Part shown: piece by piece, positions 31,301 through 39,587 of the stretch
Numbering within the stretch: the first letter of the stretch is position 1
Layout of the letters: each line of letters begins with the position of its first letter
Origin: Pomphorhynchus laevis
Taxonomy: Eukaryota; Acanthocephala; Palaeacanthocephala; Echinorhynchida; Pomphorhynchidae
Assembly: GCA_012934845.2 (NCBI GenBank)
Contig: WNNJ02002271.1
Span: 55,161-119,160, forward strand
Direction: 5' to 3'
Length of the DNA stretch: 64,000 bases
The notes under the pieces: model-generated
What the model was told of the DNA's origin: nothing
Database searches by the model: none
Seen by the model: only the letters and a program-made list of their open reading frames with translations
Translations under genes and position numbers: made by a program

Positions 31301-33194
31301 ACTTGTCTAAATATAGATGTCCCTACTTTTAAATAATTTTGATTTATCAAAATATTTAAGGATTCTATTAATTCAATTTTATCCATATATTTATATTTAC
31401 TTGATGGTTTAATTTTTGTTAGATAGGCGTTATAATTATTATAACATATATGCATATCTTTTTCCGAATATAAGGTTAATTAATTTTACTAACGCTTCTT
31501 TAATATCTACTAAACCTAGATTTGTATAAAGAGTACTAAAATCGTATGTATTTATATTTTGAAAATTTATTCTTTTTGTCTGTTCTAAAAATTCTTTTGT
31601 AGAATTAATACTGAAATAGTGTTTTATACCAGTATTAATTTCGATTAACCTACAATATTTTTTAAAATGTGCTTTAATTACTTTAAGTATTTTATTCATA
31701 TAGACAGAAAGTAGTTTTAATGTACATTTAAACGCACTACATATGAACCTAGGTTTTATTGGATTTTTATGTAATTTTGGATTCCAATATAATATAGGTA
31801 TAGTTTTATTATTTAATTCAGCCTTTATACCCTTTTTATCCATTATAGAACAGTGACTTGTAATAATTGTTTCTAAACTCAACTCACTACGTTCATATGC
31901 TGGATTTACATTTAAATCTTTCTATAAACTATCAATGTACTTTCAGGATTATCCTAATTTTTTCGGCAAGAATTTTACTAACTGTCGTTGCTTGCTTTCT
32001 CACAGTATCCTTTGAACAGTGACTTGTAATAATTGTTTCATCGTCGTTAAGATTAATCATCGATAAGATTAATAACCGATAAGATTAATCATCGATAAGA
32101 TTAATCATCGATAAGATTAATAATCGATAAGATTAATCATCGATAAGATTAATCATCGATAAGATTAATCATCGATAAGATTAATCATCGATAAGATTAA
32201 TCATAGATAAGATTAATCATCGATAAGATTAATCATCGATAAGATTAATCATCGATAAGATTAATCATCGATAAGATTAATCATCGATAAGATTAATCAC
32301 TTATAAATTATTATTCATATAAACAGAAAGGGTTTTTATATTTTAATGTAATTTGTTGAGGAATTAAAAAATTCTGAGATATTGATATTAAGACAAATCG
32401 ATATTGATAATATCGAATTGTCAAATCGATTTTTTTATAGCTCCATATGAAAATATAGATATTTCGATATGTTAATATTTTATTCGAAATTAATCGAATA
32501 TTAAATATATTAAATATAATATAATATAATATTGACACGTATAATCTTTAAAGAAATAAGGATTATTCTCTCCATTTTTAATTAAAAATTTAATTAAATT
32601 AATTTAATAAAATGAATATTAATAGATTTAATAAATTTTGTTTTATTGAATGATACAGACTTAAATCTGATATTAGATTATATATTTATTATGTAAGATT
32701 ATGAATTATTATTTATTATGAATTTAGAATAATTTATTATCTAAATTTTGTTCGTTTCCGTGCAAATTATTTCAATATGTCTATTAAAATTAAAAATAAT
32801 AAATTAGTAATAATAAATAATAATATTATTTTAACATGTTTATCATATTACACATAAAATTATTATGATATAAAAATAAAATAAAAATAAAATAAATAAA
32901 TTTTAAATTTCATAACAATAAACGCGTTATTATTAATTTTTTTAATAATATCTATTTATTATTTTAATAAACGCCAGTGAGTCTATTGTCTTAATTTAGC
33001 TTAAGCAATCCGAGAATACTGATAAAGAACAAAATGAATCTAGATCATGGTTTCAAACTCCCACTGAACAAAAAGCTAGCGCGAAACGAAACAAACTTCT
33101 CGCACGTCAATCAAACAGCAAAGCAGCTGGAACAAAGCGTAAATCTAGAGAAGTAAAAATGCTTTTGCTATCTAAAATTGATTTTTTTATTTAA
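16171..33194 (+). CDS. DDX27: DDX27/Drs1-like RNA helicase, C-terminal seven exons
   Basis: A nucleolar DEAD-box helicase acting in 60S ribosomal subunit assembly, by family knowledge. Exons: 16171-16312, 18108-18244, 22044-22142, 22941-23023, 27777-27874, 28954-29060 and 33000-33194. They have AG/GT borders, matching phases, and a total of 861 bp that reads open to TAA. The product holds helicase domain 2: VKDLSAISLRNPV, motif IV-like NTIIFARTK, ELHGSVPQAK, motif V ATDLAARGLDIPDV, motif VI HRVGRTARAG, then SDDERKILKEII and the DDX27-specific tail SRSWFQTPTEQKASAKR. The 5' half with Walker A and the DEAD box was not found; it must lie in or beyond the first 16 kb. Introns are large (0.8-4.8 kb) and full of transposons. 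The last two exons may be joined through a small exon that I missed. The final 15 codons could instead be read-through past a GTAAAA donor. Confidence 0.88.
16313..18107 (+). other. DDX27 intron, mostly unassigned
   Basis: Near 16431-16500 a short piece (CAATATTTCGATAGCTGTTGC) resembles the ends of the foldback element at 23455-23628. The remainder is unique AT-rich sequence in which I recognise no gene; a 75-codon frame at 16934 and a 77-codon frame at 17443 have no family features. Confidence 0.5.
18108..18244 (+). CDS. DDX27: DDX27 exon b (NTIIFARTK)
   Basis: Acceptor AATTTAG, donor GTATAT. Two bases complete an Ala codon, then LLIRVCPKNTIIFARTK and LLGLLDLKSEELHGSVPQAK follow, giving helicase motif IV and the segment after it. 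Phase fits the neighbouring exons. Confidence 0.9.
18651..18704. repeat. Small foldback in DDX27 intron
   Basis: CTGGTTATGT and its reverse complement ACATAACCAG lie about 35 bp apart, just after a near-perfect hairpin CTTAACGCTT/AAGCGTTAAG at 18621-18643. Probably a miniature foldback or chance hairpins; no coding sequence. Confidence 0.4.
18895..19773 (+). mobile_element. FLYWCH-MULE transposase remnant
   Basis: A FLYWCH zinc-finger domain comes first (18898-19100). It reads SNRGKYHLIHYGFRYI, W-L-C, a Cys pair in KFKCNCRVHT and H-x-H in ENHYHFAN. It is followed across frame changes by AAPGDTQSVTAYLPPITYMK and then a MULE-type region: LPDEFKKNLKGEEFLLFEK, TQHWCADGTFKVAPTLF with VQLYTIHA, and a late GCLFHFGQ (about 19690-19720). 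DGTFK and G-C-x-F-H-F-G-Q mark the DDE domain. Several stops and shifts make it a pseudogene. An AG acceptor-like site precedes ACAATTACTTTACC at 19322, so a former intron is possible. It is cut at its 3' end by a PLE insertion at about 19774 and lies in a DDX27 intron. Confidence 0.75.
19774..20395 (+). mobile_element. PLE fragment: pLTR end and leader block
   Basis: It starts at TTCTGTTATTTATTAGTCAA, the 3' half of the pLTR, and runs through the leader into the conserved GC-richer block, ending just before the GIY-YIG gene would start. It is inserted into the FLYWCH-MULE remnant. Confidence 0.8.
20396..21215 (+). mobile_element. PLE fragment: RT tail, pLTR, leader start
   Basis: It contains a terminal-sequence scrap (20415-20455), the RT thumb (20500-20725), the whole pLTR with the GGCCCC...GGGGCC core (20807-20885) and the beginning of the next leader to about 21215. 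This again shows the head-to-tail partial tandem pattern. From 21216 to 22043 the intron is AT-rich with no feature recognised. Confidence 0.8.
22044..22142 (+). CDS. DDX27: DDX27 exon c (motif V)
   Basis: Acceptor TTTTTTAG, donor GTAAGT. Thirty-three codons: RVLTMQQFKNKEIDILVATD, then LAARGLDIPDVET. ATDLAARGLDI is helicase motif V. Confidence 0.93.
22941..23023 (+). CDS. DDX27: DDX27 exon d (motif VI)
   Basis: Acceptor AATTTAG, donor GTAATC. VINFTMPNTFKQYIHRVG then RTARAGTNGR; HRVGRTARAG is helicase motif VI with the arginine finger region. Ends two bases into an Arg codon. Confidence 0.93.
23455..23628. mobile_element. Foldback MITE with about 60-bp inverted arms
   Basis: Left arm AAGAACAAAAAC...TTCACAATATTTC...GATATCATCT and right arm AGATGATATCAAAATATTG...GTTCCT are imperfect inverted repeats around a short centre. 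A further half-copy follows at 23690-23800. A relative may be the start of the 16431 segment. Non-coding and lies in the DDX27 intron. Confidence 0.65.
24195..24495 (-). mobile_element. LINE C-terminal fragment (GKRPRERPK tail)
   Basis: On the minus strand, R-A-E-C-W-P-M-T-K then FVTMEAKMLRWPR is followed by GKRPRERPKQ, IDIINRDLADVGLQPRDAAD and RMKWKRYSKVAVPATIRTNA. This is the common tail after the RT domain in RTE-like LINEs (ECWP...KMLRW...G-R-P-R-R-P...DLxxxGLxPxDAxDRxxW). Interrupted by a stop; inside the DDX27 intron in antisense. Confidence 0.7.
24890..26275 (+). mobile_element. PLE deletion derivative: pLTR, leader, GIY-YIG, end
   Basis: Order: pLTR (to about 25190), leader with the conserved block (25355-25625), the endonuclease frame (25631-25996), then directly a degraded pLTR core (26000-26045) and 3' terminal sequence to 26275. 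The whole linker and RT region is missing. It shows that the endonuclease module can be left on its own. Confidence 0.8.
25631..25996 (+). CDS. GIY-YIG endonuclease frame in the PLE derivative
   Basis: 121 codons in one frame: the Cys cluster FKCNRKNCIVCDV, GIY-YIG core (ADVVYLIQC, LQYIGKTYQM) and TRFRQHIYNTQHNSQTIF. It is cut off after MRLIGHE, so the late catalytic Glu region is missing. The intact central part serves as the reference for the 5010 copy. Confidence 0.75.
   Translation: MYSTILEKYVSTNDFNFRSFKCNRKNCIVCDVINNNNCIVSNTTNKCFSLNINNNCNCNTADVVYLIQCTCGLQYIGKTYQMLKTRFRQHIYNTQHNSQTIFHKHMRLIGHEFKFIFNNIL
26430..26960 (+). mobile_element. LINE RT fragment (LLYADDLAVMW)
   Basis: Catalytic motif WLLYADDLAVMWNN (about 26500-26540), then INIYKSKAIKFRKGGSLNPS and a thumb-like stretch FGILVTFRLSFTSHIY, KIIGATSGIANLGVLSFKGA. 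The order YADD, then K-x-K-x-x-x-F, then G-x-L-x-x-x-L-S-F-x-x-H-I is that of Jockey-superfamily RTs. Broken, with no 5' part; DDX27 intron, sense orientation. Confidence 0.65.
26961..27776 (+). other. DDX27 intron, no feature recognised
   Basis: AT-rich intronic sequence. I see no coding frame of note and no repeat shared with the rest of the window. Confidence 0.5.
27777..27874 (+). CDS. DDX27: DDX27 exon e (SDDERKILKEII)
   Basis: Acceptor GTTTAG, donor GTAATT. One base closes Arg, then SISLCSDDERKILKEIIK and SPMEKRIMRRIIPS. It corresponds to the GRSVSL...DERK...KEI segment after motif VI. Confidence 0.88.
28113..28840 (+). mobile_element. Second PLE family: GIY-YIG relic with inverted ends
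   Basis: A Cys cluster KRCGDKQCANCVDM (about 28350-28395) is followed by HNCKSTMYQIMCSTC then KCVGQTITEFN (about 28460-28540), and KENYWIGLICQIYH (about 28660-28700). This is the GIY-YIG order C-x-x-C, (G)xxY, xVGxT, late E...W. It is clearly different from the main PLE family and more decayed. GCGCTGAAGAAGGGCGAGAGCTC at its 3' end (28818-28840) appears inverted at 28113-28149, where the antisense reading contains CGAGAGCTCGAAACC. No RT was seen. Confidence 0.6.
28954..29060 (+). CDS. DDX27: DDX27 exon f (helical linker)
   Basis: Acceptor TATTTAG, donor GTGACT. AIVQKMKQKINTVETDILEI then LEFEKSDKLIEIAEKQ, a charged helical stretch matching the KFRDKIEKME...EAEEKE region of DDX27. Confidence 0.8.
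29387..30346. repeat. Unit of a permuted duplication, copy 1
   Basis: The 29664-30346 part recurs at 33537-34218 (one base shorter), and the 29387-29808 part recurs at 34217-34638, but in the opposite order. The unit includes a foldback-type repeat family (29389-29530, 29664-29805) and most of the ORF1-like gene. Confidence 0.9.
29828..30562 (-). CDS. PHD-finger ORF1-like protein of a LINE
   Basis: 244 codons in one frame from MGAKKKNLPKAKRAIS. A Cys/His cluster, VECSASGCQIWTSVTHNC and CGGPPFYCGFC, has the C-x4-C...H-x-x-C...C-x2-C order of a PHD-like finger. A possible coiled coil follows (KRLEQLEMASQHDRISQ). There are two near repeats, STETVKEPQIVSQQDGF and STETVTEPQIVTINVY, then a Ser/Pro/Thr-rich tail. 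ORF1 proteins of CR1/L2-type LINEs have exactly such PHD plus coiled-coil layouts. No ORF2 lies behind it. The upstream part is absent from the second copy (33701-34218). Antisense inside the last DDX27 intron. Confidence 0.6.
   Translation of the reverse strand: MGAKKKNLPKAKRAISVDTDKTSKFENIQVECSASGCQIWTSVTHNCALGQETCGGPPFYCGFCAAKQINLLIKRLEQLEMASQHDRISQIFDKSTETVKEPQIVSQQDGFCQVYDKSTETVTEPQIVTINVYSLPDTQRPVLPVSSLNTLHPSIKITSTNLHYPSTHNLSSHRLPPSLLSLSSMSPVVKPNPSKSSTASSSIVILPTHVSRPPLRKRILFINQFNTYMMQISHILHTYVLMHI
30900..31925 (-). mobile_element. PLE RT fragment, antisense in DDX27 intron
   Basis: Minus-strand copy of the main PLE family covering most of the RT, from YERSELSLETIITSHCSIM through WNPKLHKNPIKPRFI, YDFSTLYTNL and VPMGGNSSPIIADLFLSF to the thumb near 30900. 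It is split by a few breaks and lacks both terminal repeats. After its 5' edge, short scraps of the same family continue to about 32040. Confidence 0.85.
32047..32299. repeat. 16-bp minisatellite, about 16 copies
   Basis: Unit ATAAGATTAATCATCG repeated head to tail with few variants (TAACCG, TAATCG, CATAGAT). It contains GATAAG, TTAATC and ATCGATA. Lies in the last DDX27 intron, just upstream of an AT-rich stretch to 32999 in which nothing else was seen. Confidence 0.95.
33000..33194 (+). CDS. DDX27: DDX27 terminal exon (RSWFQT)
   Basis: Acceptor AATTTAG. Reads LKQSENTDKEQNESRSWFQT, PTEQKASAKRNKLLARQS and a basic end with KRKSRE, then stop at 33192-33194. RSWFQT is a signature of the DDX27 C-terminal tail. 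No AATAAA was seen close behind; 33195-33375 is AT-rich with nothing recognised. Confidence 0.82.
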   Translation, partial: LKQSENTDKEQNESRSWFQTPTEQKASAKRNKLLARQSNSKAAGTKRKSREVKMLLLSKIDFFI

Positions 33195-33375
33195 ATGTTA
33201 TGCTGGATATCGCGTATATCTGAAATTTAATTATTCGTTGCTAAGATATTTACAAAATATCATATAATAGGATAGTTGTTATTATTTACTATTAGTTATT
33301 ATGATTATTTCTGATGATCATTATTAAAAATATTAGAATTATATATATTATATAAAATATTAATTTATAAAATAT

Positions 33376-33674
33376 AGATTTCTAGAGCAGATCATTTAAT
33401 CTTTGAAATGTGAGGATGTTATACTGCTCTATGCTTTAATCCTCAACATGTGTTTGCAAACTAGTATACGAATATCGTCACGAACTAGTTTCAACACGAT
33501 CTATCCACCAACATCATATTGCGCCGATGTCATGATCTTAAGATCAACTGAGTACTAACCTCCGTGCAGGATGATGTTAGATAGCGGTGAAACTAGTTCG
33601 TGACGCGTTTCGTACACTTGTTTGCAGACACATGTTTAGAAATGAAGCATAGAGCAGTATAACATCCTTACATT
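33376..33674. mobile_element. Foldback element with about 90-bp inverted arms
   Basis: From 33407 (AATGTGAGGATGTTATACTGC) the left arm is an imperfect reverse complement of the right end (GCAGTATAACATCCTTACATT at 33674). Relatives lie at 29389-29530 (opposite orientation), 29690-29800 and 34520-34630. The homology on the left reaches out to about 33376. Non-coding. Confidence 0.75.
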
Positions 33675-34638
33675 TTATATAATATGCGTATATTAATATA
33701 TTATATATGCATTAATACATATGTATGTAATATGTGTGATATCTGCATCATATATGTATTGAATTGATTAATAAATAATATACGCTTCCGTAAAGGAGGA
33801 CGACTGACGTGAGTAGGTAAGATCACGATAGAAGAGCTGGCAGTTGATGATTTGGAGGGATTTGGTTTGACGACGGGAGACATAGAGGATAATGATAATA
33901 AAGAGGGTGGCAAGCGATGTGAGGAAAGGTTATGAGTGGAAGGATAGTGGAGGTTGGTGGAGGTGATTTTGATTGATGGATGCAAGGTATTGAGAGACGA
34001 GACGGGAAGGACGGGACGTGGGTGTCGGGGAGTGAATATACATTAATTGTAACAATTTGCGGCTCCGTCACTGTCTCGGTAGATTTATCATAAACTTGAC
34101 AAAATCCATCTTGCTGCGATACAATTTGCGGCTCCTTCACTGTCTCAGTAGATTTGTCAAAAATTTGAGAAATTCGATCATGCTGCGATGCCATTTCCAA
34201 TTGCTCTAATCGTTTTATGATGGTGGTAGATTGTGTTGCAACTGCTTCGTGACGATATTCGTACACTAGTTTGCGGACACATGTTTAGGATTAAAGCATA
34301 AACTAGTATAGCATCCTTACATTTCACAGATTAATGATCTGCTCTGGAAATCTATTTCTAAATGTGTCAGACGGGTAAGGAGTCAACAAATTCGCATGAA
34401 AGCTAAGTGCAATTTTTCAATGACTAGCTGAATTCCTTATTGACCATCCAAGTATTATAGCAAATTGAAACTTAAGTGCTCTGTGCCTACGCTCTTAAGA
34501 TCAACTGAGTACTAACCTCCGTGCAGGATGATGTTAGATAGCGGTGAAACTAGTTCGTGAAGCGTTTCGTACACTTGTTTGCAGATACATGTTTAGAAAT
34601 GAAGCATAGAGCAGTATAACATCCTTACATTTTATATA
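33537..34638. repeat. Permuted duplication, copy 2
   Basis: 33537-34218 equals 29664-30346 and is followed at once by 34217-34638, which equals 29387-29808. So the end of the unit is joined to its start. The ORF1-like frame here (33701-34218) has lost its N-terminal zinc finger and its frame differs by the single base missing near 34019. Confidence 0.9.
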
Positions 34639-34979
34639 TTAATTTATGTTATACAACTTTACAAGCTTACATAAAAATGGAATTAATAATAGTATTTTTA
34701 TCAATTTCATTGCCTAACTTTTCGTTATCTTGATTTTCGTTTTTCTTTGTCTAAATTTATTTTAATTTTATAATTTAGAATTCTAAATTATAAAATTAGT
34801 TTACAAAACGTTCAAGTTGTAATTTATAACATTTTATCAATAAGCGTTTGGAATAACTAAACTCAAATAAATCAGATTGACTGAGTCTAAATTGAAAATT
34901 GAAAAATTATATTGAGTTAAAATACGATATTGAAATTTAAAATAAAAGTCATTTTTACGAATTGGCTAACAAAGATAGA

Positions 34980-35420
34980 CGTTTTATCAGAATAAGGATT
35001 ATAGATCATCAGGAGGAACTGCTATGCTATCAGGTTCCGGCCCATATTCCTCAACTTAACATAGCAGCGGGGCCAAACATATGTAAATGACGTATTTCCT
35101 CTAATGAAATTTGATTATCTAGTATATCTTATTACAAAGCATATTGTTTATTCCATCCTTTTTTCTTTTTCCGATTAATAGTTAAAATTTAGTTTTAATA
35201 ATATTTTGTTGATTTGTATGTTGTAAATTCAATTATTTGATTATCTGACGAAAATTGATTATCTAGTGTACCCGATTATAATACAAAGTATATTATTTAT
35301 TATCCAAAACAATTTTCCGCTTAAGAGTTTAAATTTGTTTTTAATAATATATCATTAATTTATTTACTTCACGTTTTTATGCTTCATTTTATTTTTATAG
35401 TAACCAAAATGAAAGCTAGG
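34980..35420 (-). mobile_element. PLE pLTR and RT-tail relics
   Basis: Antisense pLTR core (35000-35085: CATCAGGAGGAACTGCTATG... GCAGCGGGGCC) with the AGATACTAGATAG-like edge, followed by decayed 3' RT sequence to about 35420. Between 34640 and 34980, and between 35420 and 35800, the DNA is AT-rich without recognised genes. Confidence 0.7.
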
Positions 35421-35812
35421 TTATGGAGGATCATAAAGAGGGCGTAAAACTAGGCCCTCCTTACGATCTCTACACGGGGTGTTATAAATTACACGATTAA
35501 ATACGCGATTAAATACGAAAAATTCATATAAATTAATTAAATTGGGTTTCTAAAAATAGTAGAATTAATTACTATCACTATATAGTGATGATCTTTTATA
35601 ATCTTTTACCGATAAAAGATTACGAATTGAATTATTATGTATAACTTCTAATATTATTAATATTATTTATATTAATATAAACATAATAAATATATGTGAA
35701 ATTAAAAATTAAAAATTAAATTAAAAAAATCTTACTTTATATAAATCTAAATTATTAAGATTAAAATTTAGCGTCACAAATTGAAGTTTAAGGTTTAAAG
35801 TTTAATTCAGGG

Positions 35813-36265
35813 TTATCTCAAACGGGCCATAAATTCCATAATTTGATTATATAGGATAACCAAATTGTCTGGTTGTGGTATAAATACTGGCCGTTTTTTA
35901 CCCTTTTTTCTGTCTTATATTGTTAGAGGTAATTTTGAACAAATCAATGCATTATGAAGTATTTACACAAGACTGCTAATCTACGTAGAAAAATTTAATA
36001 GAAAAATTAAATTTTTATTCAAACTAACAACCATAATTTAATAGATTTAAAAATATTATGTATTTTTTTTGTTAAAGAATTTATTAGTTGGGCCGCTTGG
36101 TGTCAGTCGATTAAGTATTAAACTGGATCATATTGCCAATTAGTCTCTTCGTGGAGCGGCCCATTCAACGTATGTTTGACATTCGTCGATTAACGGCTAA
36201 ATAATTGGCCGGCTTTTATCAGTCGTAGGAATAGTCTTTTCATAGACTATATTAGATCCCTTCGA
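35813..36265 (-). mobile_element. Possible 3' end of an RLE LINE
   Basis: GGGTTATCTCAAACGGGCC (35813-35831) matches the 3' terminal motif of the RLE LINEs (13833, 39588, 47528, 48471, 54656), in minus orientation. The following 400 bp would be 3' untranslated sequence; I see no coding part. It ends where the RTE element begins. Confidence 0.4.
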
Positions 36266-36269
36266 TGAC

Positions 36270-39200
36270 TAACGGATGATTAGACAATGGACGAAAAGGT
36301 GGAAGAGAGTCACGGAGGCCTATTTCCTTGCAGTAGCGATGTTAGATCATCAAAGGATATTGAGAACGGGAGATAGCCGAATAAACAAAATCATTCTGAT
36401 GACTCAAACGACAGATCGGACAATCGACGAAAAGGCGAAAGTGTCCGGAGACCTGTTTCCTTACATTACTGATGTTGGATCATCAAAGGATATCGGGAAC
36501 GGGAGATAACCGAATAAACAAACGAAGACAATGAAAATGACAAGCAACAAATTTACAAAACATAAATCAAATGCGAAGAACAATGGTCAATTCACCACTG
36601 ACCGGGGAAGTTTTCATTGTCGGGTTTCTTTGACCAGGCAGTTGTACGTAGACAGCGAAAGAGCCATCATCATCCGAAGCGGACTAGCCTTTATGTAGGA
36701 ACGTGAAATGCAATCTCGCTGACGGGGAAGGAACCAGAATTAATTGAAGAGATGGTTTGCTTTAGTCTAGAAATAGTCGGAGTGACTCCTCTTCACTATT
36801 CTGGAACTGGAACTAAACTTTTGGATCAAGGATGGACCTTGAACTATTCGGGAGTTACCAAGTGAACGAAAGGTTGGCGTATATGATACTTTTAGTCAAA
36901 AAAGGAAAGAGAATAACTTTTGTGTGTGCGTATGCTACCAACATTATTTCGAAATACGCAGACTTCGTGGAAGATCTTCAAGCTCTACTTGATAGTACTC
37001 CTGTTGGAGATTCCGTAATTCTATTGGGTGACTTCAATGCTCATGTTGGTAGCGACAGTAGCACTTGGAAGGAAGTGTTGGGGATAAACATACTCTTCGA
37101 TCTGAATACGAGTGGTGTTGAACTATGGCACTTTTGTTTTCGTTACAATTTGTGCATAACCAACACCATGGTTAAAAATGGCAAACTGAAAACTGACCGG
37201 AGTTTTCATTGTCGAGTACCGTGTGACCAGGCAGTTGAACGGTGACAGCGGAAGAGGCATCAACATCCGAAGCGGACTAGCCTTCATGTAGGAACGTCGA
37301 ATGTCATCTCGCTGACGGGGAAGGAACCAGAATTAGTTGGAGAGATGGTTCGCTTTGGTATAGAAATAGTCGGATTAACTTCTCTTTACTATTTTGGAAC
37401 TGGAACTAAACTTTCTTATCAAGGTAGGACCTCTCTTGGTTGCGAGAAAAGGTGAAAAGCATTGATCAGGAATGGGAGATGTTCAGATTCTCGCTTGCCA
37501 AAGCAACTGTGAAAAATTGTGGCTCGATGTTGCTTGTCGCGGAGGAAATACTCGAACTGCTTAGTGGACACTAATATTTGGAGATTTTGTTCAACAGAAG
37601 AAGCTGGCTTATATGACAACTTTGTCAGAGAAATCAGTGGAAGCTGTACAAGCTCAATTCTATACAAGTACCGAAGGGCAAAGAGAGCTTCAGCTCGAGC
37701 CGTTACCGAAGCGAAGAAGGCGGCTTGGGAGAAGTTTGGAGATCACTTAGAACTTGATTATAGGTCAGCTTCGAAGATGATTTGGATGACGATCAGGAAC
37801 CTTCGTGTTCGAAAGTAGAAAACTCCCCAAACTGTCTATAACAAGACAGGATCGATGCTGACTGACATTGAAGAAATTCTTGGTTGTTGAACGATCATTT
37901 TATGAGTCTCCTTAATCCGATGGATATGTCTTCTCTCGTAGAAGTAGAGCGTTTAGAACCAATGGAAGAACTTATCTTTTTGGAAGATGTCATTAATAAC
38001 TTGTTATTAAACTTCGTAATGACAAGTCTTCTGGAGTAGACGAGATTCGACCTGAAGCTTTAAAGGGTCTCGTAGTGGTTGGCATGAAGTGGCTAACACG
38101 TATCTTTAACGTTGCATTCAATTCGGGCAAGGTTCCTTGTGAGTGGCAAACTGGTGGTTGTGGTACCGATCTTTAAGAAATGTGATCGAAGAGTGTGTTC
38201 TAATTATCGGGGCATCACTCTTCTTAGCCAAACTGGTAAGCTATTTGCTAGGATTCTTGAGTTACGGATACGGCCTATAGTTGAGGGACAGTTGCAAAAG
38301 GAACAATCCGGATTTCATCCAGGCCGTGGAACTAGTGATCAGCTCTTTACTCTCTTAAATATCCTTGAACGATCTTGGGAGTTCGCTCAACCAGTCTACA
38401 TGTGCTTTGTAGATTTGGAGAAGACACTCGACCGAGTTCCGCAAGAAAGGTTGTGGGAGGTACTAAGGGAGTATGGGGTACTACACTATCTTCGGCTAGC
38501 TGTGGCTTCTCTGATGAACACAATATGAGTTGTGTTCGTGTTCTACGTAGGAAGTCTGAATCATTTTCAGTAGGCGTTGAACTTCGTCAAGGTTGTCCTT
38601 TTTCTCCACTTTTGTTCCTTGTTTACATTGACATAATTTCCAGACGGGTTGCTCTTACGGATGTCGGTCTTTAGTTCGGTTCCATCAGGATACCATCGTT
38701 TCTTTTTGCAGATGACGTTGTTTTGTTGGCTTTTTGTCCTGAGGATTTACATGCCTACTAGATCGATTCAAGATGGAATGCCAAGCGGCAGGGATCATGG
38801 TTAGTACCTCCAAGACTGTCCCTATGTGTTTGTCTCGGATTCAGATGCTAATGTCAATTGGGATTGGGGAAAAGGTTCTTTCTAATGTGGAGGATTTCAA
38901 GTATCATTGGGGTATTGTTCTCGAAGGACGGCAGAAACATAAAGAAGATTGAGAAGCGGATTTGTGCAGCTAACGCAGCAATGCGTTCATTGTACTGGTC
39001 TGTCGTGGTAGAGCGGGAGTTAAGTCTTCGGGTGAAGCTTTTGCTTTAACACGCAATCTTTGTTCCAATCTTAACATATGGTCATGGACTTTATGTTTTG
39101 ACCGAAAGAATAATATCTCGGATACAAGCGACCAAAATGAGGTTCATTCGCCGTTTGCCCTGTCTTAGCCGTAAAGATAAGGTTAGGAATTCGGCCATCT

Positions 39201-39520
39201 GGGATGGACTCGAAGTAAAGTCGCTGATTCTCTACATCGAATAAAGTCAGCTGAGGTGGCTAGGACTAGTCCTGAGGATGTCTAGGGATTGTTTTTCCCC
39301 GAGGGCTTTTCAAGCCGGACTTTCATGAGAGAGACCTCGAGGTAGACCTCGATACTGTGAGAGATCCAATCTCGAAACTTTCCGAAGACCGCATTAGGCT
39401 ATCTGAAAGAGAACTCTGGTATTTCTCCCAGGATCCCGATATCTGGAGTAGTTTGGTTCGTGCCCCTCTTTCACGACCCGACACCCGGACTAGTGGTTGA
39501 CAATAAAAATCTTGTGTACT
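36270..39520 (+). mobile_element. RTE-clade LINE, decayed, internally duplicated
   Basis: An AP endonuclease domain (36690-37200) shows KEPELIEEMVCF-like, LVKKGKRITFVCAYATN and VILLGDFNAHVGSDSSTW with NLCITNTM. The RT (38030-39050) shows KCDRRVCSNYRGITLLSQTG, KEQSGFHPGRGTSDQLFTLL, CFVDLEKTLDRVP, RQGCPFSPLLF and a catalytic box PSFLFADDVVLL near 38690-38730. The EN start is present twice (36590-36835 and 37195-37440, each with CGAAGCGGACTAGCC and GACGGGGAAGGAACCAGAAT), so part of the endonuclease was duplicated or two copies are joined. A 136-bp tandem repeat lies at 36283-36530. GC-richer than the surroundings. Several frameshifts and stops. Confidence 0.8.
38112..38530 (+). CDS. RT core of the RTE LINE
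   Basis: 138 codons open: IFKKCDRRVCSNYRGITLLS, ARILELRIRPIVEGQLQKEQ, SGFHPGRGTSDQLFTLLNIL and MCFVDLEKTLDRVPQERLWE. The motif A aspartates are kept, although the usual K-A-F-D reads K-T-L-D. Downstream RT motifs continue in another frame. Confidence 0.75.
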
Positions 39521-39587
39521 ATTATTTGGTTTTTCTTGCCAAAAAATTGCTGTTGTTGAATTTATCAGTTTAAATTACATATTCAGG

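Noticed and set aside
32047-32299. CRISPR array
   Set aside because: The 16-bp units are contiguous without unique spacers and the window is from an animal nuclear genome.
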